This document shows positions 29,438-37,281 of a stretch of 64,000 nucleotides of DNA, piece after piece. This DNA is from Bradyrhizobium sp. 1(2017) (GTDB lineage Bacteria > Pseudomonadota > Alphaproteobacteria > Rhizobiales > Xanthobacteraceae): assembly GCF_011602485.2 (NCBI RefSeq), contig NZ_CP050022.2, positions 2,066,001 to 2,130,000 of the forward strand, written 5' to 3'. The notes under the pieces are model-generated. The model made no database searches. It was given only the letters and a program-made list of their open reading frames with translations, and was not told the origin of the DNA. How positions within the stretch are numbered: the first letter of the stretch is position 1; each line of letters begins with the position of its first letter. Position numbers and translations under genes: made by a program.

Positions 29438-30502
29438 ATGGGGCAAAGCAACTTCATCCCGAGACTTGAATCTCTTCGCGGTGTGGCTGCCGTTCTGGTC
29501 GCCGTCTACCATTGCGGCGTCATGTACTTGCAATACCCGGCGTCGGGGTCTTCGCGACTCTATTTCGCGTTCGCCAATGGTCTTGGCTGCGTCGTCGTTT
29601 TCTTCGTCATCAGCGGATTTGTTCTCGCCCGAAGCCTGGACAGAGCCGATTCCATTTCCTTCGTGTCATTTGCCAGGAACAGAGCCTTTCGTCTCTTGCC
29701 GGCATCCATAGCGGTCGTCGGCCTGCTCACGTTCCTTCATGAACGTTTTGGATTCTATGTTGGCTTTGAGGCTTCGTTTGCACCAATCAACGTCTTGCTC
29801 AACATGCTTCTCATCAAAAGCGACATCAATGGCGTGATGTGGTCGCTGACGGTCGAGATTGCCGCGACCCCACTGATCTTCATGTCTGTCCGAGCATACA
29901 GGAAACACGGCAGGACACCTCTTCTCGCGGTTGCCGCCGTTCTGTTTGGCCTGTCCTTCGTCGGCCAGTATCGCGATCTCATTGGCGCGAATTTGGCCCC
30001 GCTTTATGCTTTCCTTGCAGGAATTCTCGTTCATTTTGAGGGACCGAAGATCGCGCGCTCCGTTTCCCCGCGAACTTCGATTTGGATTCCCGTCCTCGGC
30101 ATAGCACTGTTCCTCGTGGCGGGCATGCTGAAGCAAGACGCCGGTCTGATGATCTTGATGGATTGCATCGGCGGAGCTTTGCTCGTGTTGGCGATTTCGC
30201 AATGGCCGCATCAGCGCATGATGAAACCGCTCGATTGGCCGCCGGTGCGCTTCTACGGTCGGATATCTTATAGCTTCTATTTGCTGCACATGCTCACGGT
30301 CGCGCCTGCGATAGCTCTGGGTGCTCGGTTGTTCGAGGACTTGAACCCCTGGACAACTGCGATGACCCTGTCGATGCTGACGATCCTCGCAGCGGCCGTG
30401 CCTGCGCTGGCCTGCTACAAGCTGATCGAAATTCCCGGGATGAACCTCGGTCGGCGGCTGGCCGGTCTGAATGGCTTGCGCAACCGAGCCATTGCGCAGT
30501 AA
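29438..30502 (+). CDS. Acyltransferase 3 family (OafA-like) membrane O-acyltransferase
   Basis: 354 residues with about ten membrane segments. The family motif is at the N-terminus: RLESLRGVAAVLVAVYHCG, with the catalytic-type Arg and His, followed by FFVISGFVLA and FARNRAFRLLPA. Such enzymes acetylate sugars of lipopolysaccharide, exopolysaccharide or Nod factors. It starts a three-gene run with a GT2 and a GT-C-like protein. Its base composition is visibly lower in GC than its neighbours. Confidence 0.88.
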   Translation: MGQSNFIPRLESLRGVAAVLVAVYHCGVMYLQYPASGSSRLYFAFANGLGCVVVFFVISGFVLARSLDRADSISFVSFARNRAFRLLPASIAVVGLLTFLHERFGFYVGFEASFAPINVLLNMLLIKSDINGVMWSLTVEIAATPLIFMSVRAYRKHGRTPLLAVAAVLFGLSFVGQYRDLIGANLAPLYAFLAGILVHFEGPKIARSVSPRTSIWIPVLGIALFLVAGMLKQDAGLMILMDCIGGALLVLAISQWPHQRMMKPLDWPPVRFYGRISYSFYLLHMLTVAPAIALGARLFEDLNPWTTAMTLSMLTILAAAVPALACYKLIEIPGMNLGRRLAGLNGLRNRAIAQ

Positions 30503-30547
30503 CGGTCCTGTCTGTCCTCATGCCCGCGAGCGAAATTGGTTAAATCG

Positions 30548-31762
30548 ATGGATCTGACCGAACCTTCTTCGAAAAGCGTAAGGCAAGTTGAGGCATTCCA
30601 TCGGGTGACCGCGCCTGAACTCGAACTGACCGTTTTGATGCCTTGCCTCAATGAGGCCGAAACGCTGGCAGTCTGCGTTGCCAAGGCGCAGTCCTTTCTT
30701 CGCCGGGCCCAGATCGCGGGCGAGGTTTTGATTGCGGATAATGGCAGCACGGATAGTTCGCGGCACCTCGCTGAGGCCGGCGGCGCTCGGGTCATTGACG
30801 TCCCCATGCGTGGCTACGGCGCAGCCCTCCGTGCCGGTATCGCGGCGGCCCGCGGCCGCTACATCGTCATGGGAGACGCCGACGACAGTTATGATTTCTC
30901 ACGCCTCGATGCATTCTTGGAACGCCTGCGGGCCGGTGATGATCTGGTGATGGGAAACAGGTTTCGCGGTGGCATAGAATCCGGCGCTATGCCCTTCCTT
31001 CATCGCTATCTCGGAAACCCCATCCTGAGCTGGTTGGGCCGTCTATTCTTTCGCACACCCCTCCGTGATTTTCATTGTGGCATGCGGGGCTTTTCCAGAG
31101 ATCCAATTGCGAACCTGGACCTGCGCACCACGGGAATGGAGTTTGCGAGCGAGATGGTTGTTCGTGCGACCATCGTCGGGCTCAAAATCTCTGAAGTGCC
31201 GACCACGCTGTCGAAAGACGGCAGATCCCGTCCGCCCCATCTCAGAACGTGGCGCGACGGCTGGCGTCATCTGAAGTTCCTGCTGCTATATTCGCCGAGA
31301 TGGCTGTTCTTCTATCCGGGCGCGCTTCTTGTTGCCGCGGGTACCGTTCTGAGCAGCATCCTCTTGTTCGGGCAGATCAGCATCGGTGGAATCGGCTTCG
31401 ATATCCGGACGATGCTCGTCGCATGTACCTGCCTCATCGTGGGCATCCAGGGCATTTGTTTCGCAGCCATCGCCCGCAGTTTCGCCAAGGATATGAACCT
31501 TCTTCCGCCTTCCGAGAGATATGGCCGCATGCTCGAAGCCTGCACGCTCGAGTTCTTCGTATTCGGGGGGAGCGCGATCTTCGTGCTCGGGATCGCTGGC
31601 CTGATTACAGCTATCATCCAATGGAGCGAGGTGAATTTCGGACCGCTCGACGTATCGAGCCTGCTCCGCGTCGTAGCGCTTTCGACGACCGCGATCACCG
31701 TCGGAGCCCAATTGATATTCACCGGCTTCCTCGCGGGGCTGATGTCCATCAAGCACTCCTAG
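30548..31762 (+). CDS. Family 2 glycosyltransferase (polyprenyl-phosphate glycosyltransferase type)
   Basis: 404 residues from ATG 30548. The N-terminal GT-A domain has LTVLMPCLNEAETLAVCV, EVLIADNGSTDSS and a DADD metal motif (MGDADDSYDFSRL). FHCGMRGFSRDPI and the GMEFASEMVVRA block follow, as in dolichol-/undecaprenyl-phosphate mannosyl- or glucosyltransferases. About four C-terminal membrane segments follow. It likely loads a sugar on undecaprenyl phosphate for use by a GT-C enzyme, such as the next gene. This pathway is inferred. Confidence 0.87.
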   Translation: MDLTEPSSKSVRQVEAFHRVTAPELELTVLMPCLNEAETLAVCVAKAQSFLRRAQIAGEVLIADNGSTDSSRHLAEAGGARVIDVPMRGYGAALRAGIAAARGRYIVMGDADDSYDFSRLDAFLERLRAGDDLVMGNRFRGGIESGAMPFLHRYLGNPILSWLGRLFFRTPLRDFHCGMRGFSRDPIANLDLRTTGMEFASEMVVRATIVGLKISEVPTTLSKDGRSRPPHLRTWRDGWRHLKFLLLYSPRWLFFYPGALLVAAGTVLSSILLFGQISIGGIGFDIRTMLVACTCLIVGIQGICFAAIARSFAKDMNLLPPSERYGRMLEACTLEFFVFGGSAIFVLGIAGLITAIIQWSEVNFGPLDVSSLLRVVALSTTAITVGAQLIFTGFLAGLMSIKHS

Positions 31763-31797
31763 CGTCTGATGTCTGCGGTCCGGGTCACGGTGATTGG

Positions 31798-32922
31798 ATG
31801 AAGTTTCTCAAAATAGCTTTCGGCCTGATCTGTGTTCTGATTCTCGCCAGCAACGTTCGTTCGATGTCGCATTGGACTGAAGCCCGCGGCGTATGGGACG
31901 ACATATGCTATTTGCGCCAGGCGCACCTGTTTCAGCTCTATGGTATCGGCGGGCTGGATACGGATTTGTCACGGGATGAAGATCGCTTCCTGCAAGGTAA
32001 GCTGACGGAGATCGGCTTCCCCGAAGGACGTCTTGCACCATGCCATCCTCCGACGGCCAGCGGAAAATATGTAATGCAGTATCCGCCAGGTACCGGCTTC
32101 GTGCTCGCGCTGTTTCCACAGGGCTATCAGGTGGTGCCGCTATATGTCAGCGTCAATCTGATCGTCTGCGGATTTGCGTTGCTCGCCATCTTCTACGCGC
32201 GGTCGCTGTCGTCGGTGTTCGCGGCTGGCGTGTTTGGCGCCCTTACCGTCTACATGATGATCAACCCGGCGAAGGCCAGCTATTCCATCGCGCCCACGAT
32301 GGCGCTCTGCGCCGTCGTGGGTTATCTGACTGCCCTGTGGCTTATAAAGACGAAAGACAGTGTTTGGCTCGTCCTGTTGATCGGTCTCCTGCTCGGATTG
32401 TCGGTCAATCTCAGGCTGCCAAACCTATTCCTGGTCGCAGGCTATGTCCTGTTCTTGGGCGTGGCCTTCCTCCGCTCGCGCACGGCAGCGACGTTCGTAC
32501 GCGGATTGGTCTTTGGCCTCGCCTTTACCATCGGCATGGTTCCGACACTGGTCGCCAATGCCATCAATGCCGGCAGTCCGTTTGCGACCACCTATAGTTC
32601 CGACGATGCCACGGCCCCCGAAATCAATCTTGCGATCCTGAGCCAGTATCTGCACGATATGCAGTTCGTCCTGATCCTGCTCGCAGTCGGCTCGACCGCG
32701 TGGCTGCTGCTGACCGGCCGGGGCGGAGCACGGCAGGTCGCCCTCGTGGTCGGCGGCAATCTTCTCGTCAACCTCATATTCTTCGTTAGCCATCCGACGT
32801 TCACGCCCTATTACGTCGTTCCCATCACTATGCTCTCATTGTGGAGCGTGTGTTTCGCTCTCGCGCTGCAACCTGCTGAATCTGCGGAGCAGACCCGGCT
32901 CGCCCAGGCGGCACGCACGTGA
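31798..32922 (+). CDS. GT-C-like polytopic membrane protein
   Basis: 374 residues from ATG 31798. About nine hydrophobic segments are visible. After the first segment comes a periplasmic loop with WDDICYLRQA, reminiscent of the acidic pair in loop 1 of GT-C transferases such as ArnT/PMT, and then MQYPPGTGFVLALF. The weak similarity and the adjacent lipid-linked GT2 suggest transfer of a sugar from undecaprenyl phosphate to a surface glycan. It could instead be a membrane protein without this activity. Confidence 0.65.
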   Translation: MKFLKIAFGLICVLILASNVRSMSHWTEARGVWDDICYLRQAHLFQLYGIGGLDTDLSRDEDRFLQGKLTEIGFPEGRLAPCHPPTASGKYVMQYPPGTGFVLALFPQGYQVVPLYVSVNLIVCGFALLAIFYARSLSSVFAAGVFGALTVYMMINPAKASYSIAPTMALCAVVGYLTALWLIKTKDSVWLVLLIGLLLGLSVNLRLPNLFLVAGYVLFLGVAFLRSRTAATFVRGLVFGLAFTIGMVPTLVANAINAGSPFATTYSSDDATAPEINLAILSQYLHDMQFVLILLAVGSTAWLLLTGRGGARQVALVVGGNLLVNLIFFVSHPTFTPYYVVPITMLSLWSVCFALALQPAESAEQTRLAQAART

Positions 32923-32979
32923 GGGGGCAGCACAGCTCGATGGACCTTACTGCGCGCAGATGCTACTCCGCCGGTTGAC

Positions 32980-33498
32980 ATGAACGATCTCTCACTGACC
33001 ATCCTTCCCGAGGCCGCCGGCGACGCCCAGGCGGTCGAGCGGCTGCACGAGCGCACCTTCGGTCCCGGCCGCTTCGTGCTCAGCGCCTATCGGATTCGCG
33101 AGCACGTGGACCATCTGCTCGAATTGTCCTTCACCGCCCGCATCGGCACGCTGCTGGTCGGCTCCGTCAGGCAATTGCCGATCCTGATCGGCGACACGCC
33201 CGCGTTGCTGCTCGGGCCGCTCACCGTCGAGCCGCCGTTCCGCGACCGCGGCATCGGCCGCCTCCTGATGGAGCGCGCGCTGAAGGACGCCAAGGCAAAG
33301 GGCCACGCCATCGTGATCCTGGTCGGCGACGAGCCCTATTACAGCCGCGTCGGCTTCAAGCCGGTGCCGAAGGGCCGCATCACCATGCCGGGCCCGGTCG
33401 ACGCCGCCCGCATCCTGGTGTTCGAGCTCGTCGACGGCGCCTTCGAGGGCGTGTCGGGGCAGGTAGGCCCCGACTGGAGCAAGGCGCGGGCGGGGTAA
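32980..33498 (+). CDS. GNAT N-acetyltransferase (YhbS-like)
   Basis: 172 residues. The acetyl-CoA site is in LLGPLTVEPPFRDRGIGRLLMERAL (Q/RxxGxG/A form RDRGIG), followed by VILVGDEPYYSRVGFKPVPKG, typical of YhbS-type GNATs. The acceptor is unknown. The palindromic repeat at 33504 follows it. Confidence 0.87.
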   Translation: MNDLSLTILPEAAGDAQAVERLHERTFGPGRFVLSAYRIREHVDHLLELSFTARIGTLLVGSVRQLPILIGDTPALLLGPLTVEPPFRDRGIGRLLMERALKDAKAKGHAIVILVGDEPYYSRVGFKPVPKGRITMPGPVDAARILVFELVDGAFEGVSGQVGPDWSKARAG

Positions 33499-33503
33499 CT
33501 CGC

Positions 33504-33584
33504 AGCCCGGGTGAGCGAAGCGAAATCCGGGAAACCTGTCGCCCCAGATGCATTGCCCCCGATGTCGCTTCGCTCATCCGGGCT
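33504..33584. repeat. Palindromic intergenic repeat (AGCCCGG(G/A)TGAGCGAAGCG arms)
   Basis: Left arm 33504-33522 and right arm 33566-33584 are inverted copies with one mismatch (19 bases). The same motif recurs as a short hairpin at 34093. Both flank the second GNAT gene. Confidence 0.78.
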
Positions 33585-33611
33585 ACGACGCTCTCAGACG
33601 GAGTATCGCCA

Positions 33612-34094
33612 ATGCAGGTGCGGCCCGCTGATATGGCTGAGATCGATCATCTCGCACGGCTGTGGCACGACGTCTGGCATGAATCGCACGCGACGCTTGC
33701 CCCACCTGAGTTGGTCCGCCTCCGCACGCTCTCGAGCTTTCGCGATCGGCTGGCGGTCATGCTTCCCGATGTCTGCGTCGTCGGCCCGGCCGGCGCGCCG
33801 CTCGGCTTGTGCGCCATCAGGGGTGACGAATTGTACCAGCTCTTCGTCTCGTCCCAAGCGCACGGGCTCGGTGTGGCCGCAGCGCTGATCGCCGATGCGG
33901 AGGCACGGCTCGCCGCGCGCGGAGTGGAGCTGGCCTGGCTGGCGTGTGCCGTCGACAATCATCGTGCCGCGCGGTTCTACGAGAAGAGCGGCTGGCGCAT
34001 GGCCGGCCAGTTCGTGATGTTGTCGGAGACGTCGAACGGCCCGTTCCCCGTCGACCAGTGGCGCTTCGAGAAGCGGCTTGCGCAGAGCCCGTAG
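33612..34094 (+). CDS. GNAT N-acetyltransferase
   Basis: 160 residues. The N-terminus MQVRPADMAEIDHLARLWHDVWHE and the acetyl-CoA region YQLFVSSQAHGLGVAAALIADAEARLAARGV, ending with NHRAARFYEKSGWR, are characteristic of the GNAT fold. Substrate unknown. Flanked on both sides by related palindromic repeats. Confidence 0.86.
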   Translation: MQVRPADMAEIDHLARLWHDVWHESHATLAPPELVRLRTLSSFRDRLAVMLPDVCVVGPAGAPLGLCAIRGDELYQLFVSSQAHGLGVAAALIADAEARLAARGVELAWLACAVDNHRAARFYEKSGWRMAGQFVMLSETSNGPFPVDQWRFEKRLAQSP

Positions 34095-34123
34095 CCCGGA
34101 TTTCGCTTCGCTCCATCCGGGCT
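34093..34123. repeat. Short AGCCCGGA hairpin repeat
   Basis: AGCCCGGATTTCGCTTCGCT then CCATCCGGGCT is a compact version of the element at 33504, lying just before the GNAT stop codon and its downstream region. It may act in RNA as a hairpin. Confidence 0.65.
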
Positions 34124-34133
34124 CGCAATGACG

Positions 34134-34165
34134 GCTCAAGCCGGGGCCTTACCCCCGGCTTGAGC
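34134..34165. terminator. 13-bp perfect hairpin between convergent genes
   Basis: GCTCAAGCCGGGG (34134-34146) pairs perfectly with CCCCGGCTTGAGC (34153-34165) around a 6-base loop. It separates the GNAT gene from the convergent TonB receptor gene. No T-tract follows, so it may be a weak bidirectional terminator or an RNA-stabilising hairpin. Confidence 0.5.
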
Positions 34166-34169
34166 AACA

Positions 34170-36581
34170 TCAGAACTTGAAGTTCGCGAATGCCCGCACG
34201 CCGATGCCGGGCATCAGCACCTCGTCCTTGGTGTAGGACACCGAGTTGCGGATGTTCTCGTTGAGGAGATTGTTGCCGACGATGCCGGCCATCATCTCGC
34301 GCGCGCCGAACCAGTTGCGATCGAGCTTGGTCTTGTAGCTGATTTCGGCCTTCAGCAGATTGTAGCCCGCGGTCGGCGTCTCCGCGATCTCGGCGACGTC
34401 GTTCTGCGCGAAGGCGTGCAACAGGTTGACGCGCATCAGCCAATTGTCGTCGCGCCAGAACACGCCGCCGCCCATTCGCAAGGGAGGAATCCGCGGCACG
34501 TTGGTGCCGTCGCTGAAGGTGGCGCGCACGAAGTCGAACTGGTTCTCGATGCCCCAGATGCCGCCCTGGAAGGCGCCGACGTCGAGCTGCGACTGGAATT
34601 CGCCGCCGCGGAAGTTGGCGTTGCGCTGCGAATACACCGCCTGGTTCAGCTCTGCGCCCGGCGTGCCGCAGGACGCAAAGTCGTCATCGCACGACACGCC
34701 GGTGAGGCGGCGATAGATGAAATTGTCGAAATGCGTGTAATAGACGGTCGCCTCGAACCGGAACGGTCCGGCCGCCTTGCGGACGCCGAGCTCGACCGAT
34801 TTCGCGGTCTCGATGGTGAGGTTCGGATTGCCGATGTCGAAGGTTGCCGTCGCGTCGTGGCCGCCGCGCGAAAACAGCTCGGCCGCCTTCGGCGCGCGCT
34901 CGACATATTGCGCGGTGATGCTGCCGACCATGCCGCCTGGCAGGTCCTGCAGCAGGCCGATGCTGCCGCTCTTCGGCGTAAAGGACGGATTGCGCGCGAT
35001 CGCCACCTGCGGCGTGCCGTCGGGCAGGTAGTCAGCCGGGAAATTGGGCGTGGTGCCGTGCAGCTCGACATGCTCGATGCGGCCGGCGACCTGCGCCCGC
35101 GTCGCCTCCGTGAACCTGAACTCGTTGAAGGCGTAGCCGGCAACGCGCGTGTTGTTGTTCGGGTCCCACAAGCCGTTGAACAGCGTGCCGGGATTGTCCG
35201 GGCTTGGCGCGCTCAATTCCTGATGCCCGACCTGGAAGCCCAGCGCCGTCGTCACCTCGGCGAAGCGCGCGTTGAACGGCATCAGCTGCACCTCGGTGCG
35301 GATCTCCTGCTCCTTGTTGGTGAAGGTCTGGCGCACGCCGTCGCTGTTGGGGTCGGCGGGATCGGCAAGGCCGATCTCGTTGTGACGGTAGTCGGTTGCG
35401 CCGGCCCAGAAGCGGATCGCGTCGATCGCGGCCGCGTCGGGACGGTACTCGCCCTTGACGTTGATCTTGGTCTGGTGCGCGTCGATCCGCGTGTTGTGGT
35501 CGGCGCCGTCGATGCCGGGGATGTGGTAGAGCGAGTCGTTCTGCGTGATCGACGCGCCGATATAGCCGCCCTGGAAGAAGTAGGAGCCGCCGATCGAGGC
35601 GCCGTCCGAGCGCGTCGCCGAATTGGGCTGGCGACCATTGGTGATGCTGCGCGTCTGGTCGTTCAGATAGGGATAGCTCGGAATGCCGTAGTCCGTGGTG
35701 CTGCGGCCAAAGACGTCGGCATGGAACGCAAAATTGCCGCCGCCGGTGTCGAGCAGCACGCCGCTTTCGACGCCGCGGTCGACCGAGCTGAAGGCGGTGC
35801 GGGTCTCGGCGGTGACGCAAGGCGAGGTCGAGGCGCTCGCGAGCGGGGCCTTGGTCGGCATGCCGTAGGTCTGGAACGACGGCGCGCAAGCCGGCATCGC
35901 GTCCGGAATCCGGTTGTTGGTGGCGCTGACGATGCCGCCGATCGAGGTCGAGCCGTAGCGCAGCGCCGCGGGCCCGCGCACCACTTCGACCTGGTTGGTG
36001 GCGAGCGGGTCGATCGGAACGAAATGATCCTCGCCGAGGTCGGAGGCGCCGCCGGCATTGGTGCCGTTCTCGACGATGCCGACGCGGTTGACGTCGAGGC
36101 CGCGGATGATCGGCCGGCTGGAGGCGCCGGGCGCGAAGCTCGAGCCGGTGATGCCGGGCTTGGAGAACAGAAGATCGCCGAGCTGGCCGCCGCCCTCGCG
36201 GCGGATCTCCTCGTTCGGCACCACGGTGACCGTCGCGAACTGGTTGGTCACGACCGGCAGCACGCCCTGCTGGGGCGCGGCGGGCGCCTGGGCGGCCGGC
36301 GTTGCTTCCGCCGTTTGCGCACGGTTGCGAACCCGCGCGGTCCGCGTGCCGCGGCCTGCGGTGCGAGACGGCACCACCGCCCTGCGCACGATCGGGCTCG
36401 GCGCCGTCACGGTGACGGAGGGGAGCTCGGTCGACGATTTGTCTTGCGCAGGCTGTTGTGCCGGCGCTTGTACCGGTTCTTGTGCCCGCTCTTGGGCGAA
36501 CGCAGATGTGGCGGCGGCGGCGGCGAGCAGGAGCAGGCTTGCTCCGCCAAGACGCTGCGCGCGTCGCAATTGAAATGACAT
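34170..36581 (-). CDS. TonB-dependent outer-membrane receptor, ZnuD-like
   Basis: 803 residues. Signal peptide to about residue 29 (ATSAFAQ), a Gln/Pro-rich stretch, a TonB box (LPSVTVTAP near 53-61), then an extended Ala/Arg linker. The plug domain has EEIRREGGGQLGDLLFSKPG, RPIIRGLDVNRV and VEVVRGPAALRYGSTSIGG. The barrel has two Cys pairs in predicted loops (CAPS...SPC and SCDDDFASC), ends ...AFANFKF with the terminal aromatic, and contains the GGHDATATFDIGNPNLTIE block seen in ZnuD-type receptors. Co-transcription with a DUF2946 gene behind a Zur-like palindrome supports zinc (or heme/other metal) uptake. Confidence 0.85.
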   Translation of the reverse strand: MSFQLRRAQRLGGASLLLLAAAAATSAFAQERAQEPVQAPAQQPAQDKSSTELPSVTVTAPSPIVRRAVVPSRTAGRGTRTARVRNRAQTAEATPAAQAPAAPQQGVLPVVTNQFATVTVVPNEEIRREGGGQLGDLLFSKPGITGSSFAPGASSRPIIRGLDVNRVGIVENGTNAGGASDLGEDHFVPIDPLATNQVEVVRGPAALRYGSTSIGGIVSATNNRIPDAMPACAPSFQTYGMPTKAPLASASTSPCVTAETRTAFSSVDRGVESGVLLDTGGGNFAFHADVFGRSTTDYGIPSYPYLNDQTRSITNGRQPNSATRSDGASIGGSYFFQGGYIGASITQNDSLYHIPGIDGADHNTRIDAHQTKINVKGEYRPDAAAIDAIRFWAGATDYRHNEIGLADPADPNSDGVRQTFTNKEQEIRTEVQLMPFNARFAEVTTALGFQVGHQELSAPSPDNPGTLFNGLWDPNNNTRVAGYAFNEFRFTEATRAQVAGRIEHVELHGTTPNFPADYLPDGTPQVAIARNPSFTPKSGSIGLLQDLPGGMVGSITAQYVERAPKAAELFSRGGHDATATFDIGNPNLTIETAKSVELGVRKAAGPFRFEATVYYTHFDNFIYRRLTGVSCDDDFASCGTPGAELNQAVYSQRNANFRGGEFQSQLDVGAFQGGIWGIENQFDFVRATFSDGTNVPRIPPLRMGGGVFWRDDNWLMRVNLLHAFAQNDVAEIAETPTAGYNLLKAEISYKTKLDRNWFGAREMMAGIVGNNLLNENIRNSVSYTKDEVLMPGIGVRAFANFKF

Positions 36582-36724
36582 GGTCCTGATTCCAGTCAGG
36601 CCGTCCGCATGTTGTCTGTTGATCGGAGGCGGCCTGCCGTCGCAGCGCGACGGAATTCGACTTCAAACTTGTCCCAGGGATTCGCCGATGCGCGGCGAGG
36701 CTGGGCGTGATCAAGCGCTGGAGG

Positions 36725-37144
36725 TCAGGACGCGGGAGGGGCGCGCGGCTGGAATGCCGTGCCGGCCGATTTCAGATGGATGAATTCGGCATCTGTGCTG
36801 CGGTGGAGCAGCTCGATCGCCTGCGGCAGCAGCAGCACGGGCGGCGTCGCCGATACGACGGTGCCTGCCATCGCGATGATGGCGCAGATGGCGCAACCAT
36901 CGTCGCCCGAATGCTCGCGGTCGGGACTTGAGGGCGCTGGCTTGTGGACCGCGGTGCGGTCGATCGCGGCATCGCCCTTGTTGCCGTCCTTGGCGCCGCT
37001 ATCGGTGTGCTGGAGCGCGGATTGAGCGAGGGGGGCGGCCTGTGCGAACCAATGGCTGTGACCGAACGTCAGCGCGAACTGCACCAGCAGCGCGAACAAC
37101 GCGAGCCGGGCGCCGTGCCTGATATTCGACCGGAACCACTTCAT
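36725..37144 (-). CDS. DUF2946 family His/Cys-containing protein
   Basis: 139 residues from ATG 37144 (MKWFRSNIRHGARLALFALL). An N-terminal signal or anchor is followed by FGHSHWFAQAA, a linker, then DREHSGDDGCAICAIIAMAG and a second hydrophobic stretch. His and Cys residues (GHSH, CAIC) could bind a metal ion. DUF2946 proteins often sit beside TonB receptors for metals. The gene is 143 bases upstream of the receptor on the same strand, and a near-perfect palindrome precedes it by 43 bases. Confidence 0.8.
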   Translation of the reverse strand: MKWFRSNIRHGARLALFALLVQFALTFGHSHWFAQAAPLAQSALQHTDSGAKDGNKGDAAIDRTAVHKPAPSSPDREHSGDDGCAICAIIAMAGTVVSATPPVLLLPQAIELLHRSTDAEFIHLKSAGTAFQPRAPPAS

Positions 37145-37186
37145 CTGAAACGCCCCCACACCGGGGCGTCAAATTCAGGACGCCGC

Positions 37187-37205
37187 GATGTTACAATGTA
37201 ACATC
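37187..37205 (-). promoter_or_regulatory. Zur-box-like palindrome
   Basis: GATGTTACAATGTAACATC is a perfect 9-1-9 inverted repeat, 43 bases upstream of the DUF2946 start. The core TGTTA-N5-TAACA matches the form of alphaproteobacterial Zur operators (ATGTTATA/TATAACAT). It should repress the DUF2946-receptor unit when zinc is sufficient. Confidence 0.7.
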
Positions 37206-37281
37206 GCCAGATCGGTGAGAGATGTCAACGGCGGGCGGATCGGCGCATGCAGGCCATTGACCCGATGTGTCGTTCGGGCAA

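Noticed and set aside
34416..36578. 720-residue plus-strand frame opposite the TonB receptor
   Set aside because: Antisense shadow of the receptor gene; the opposite strand has signal peptide, plug and barrel signatures.
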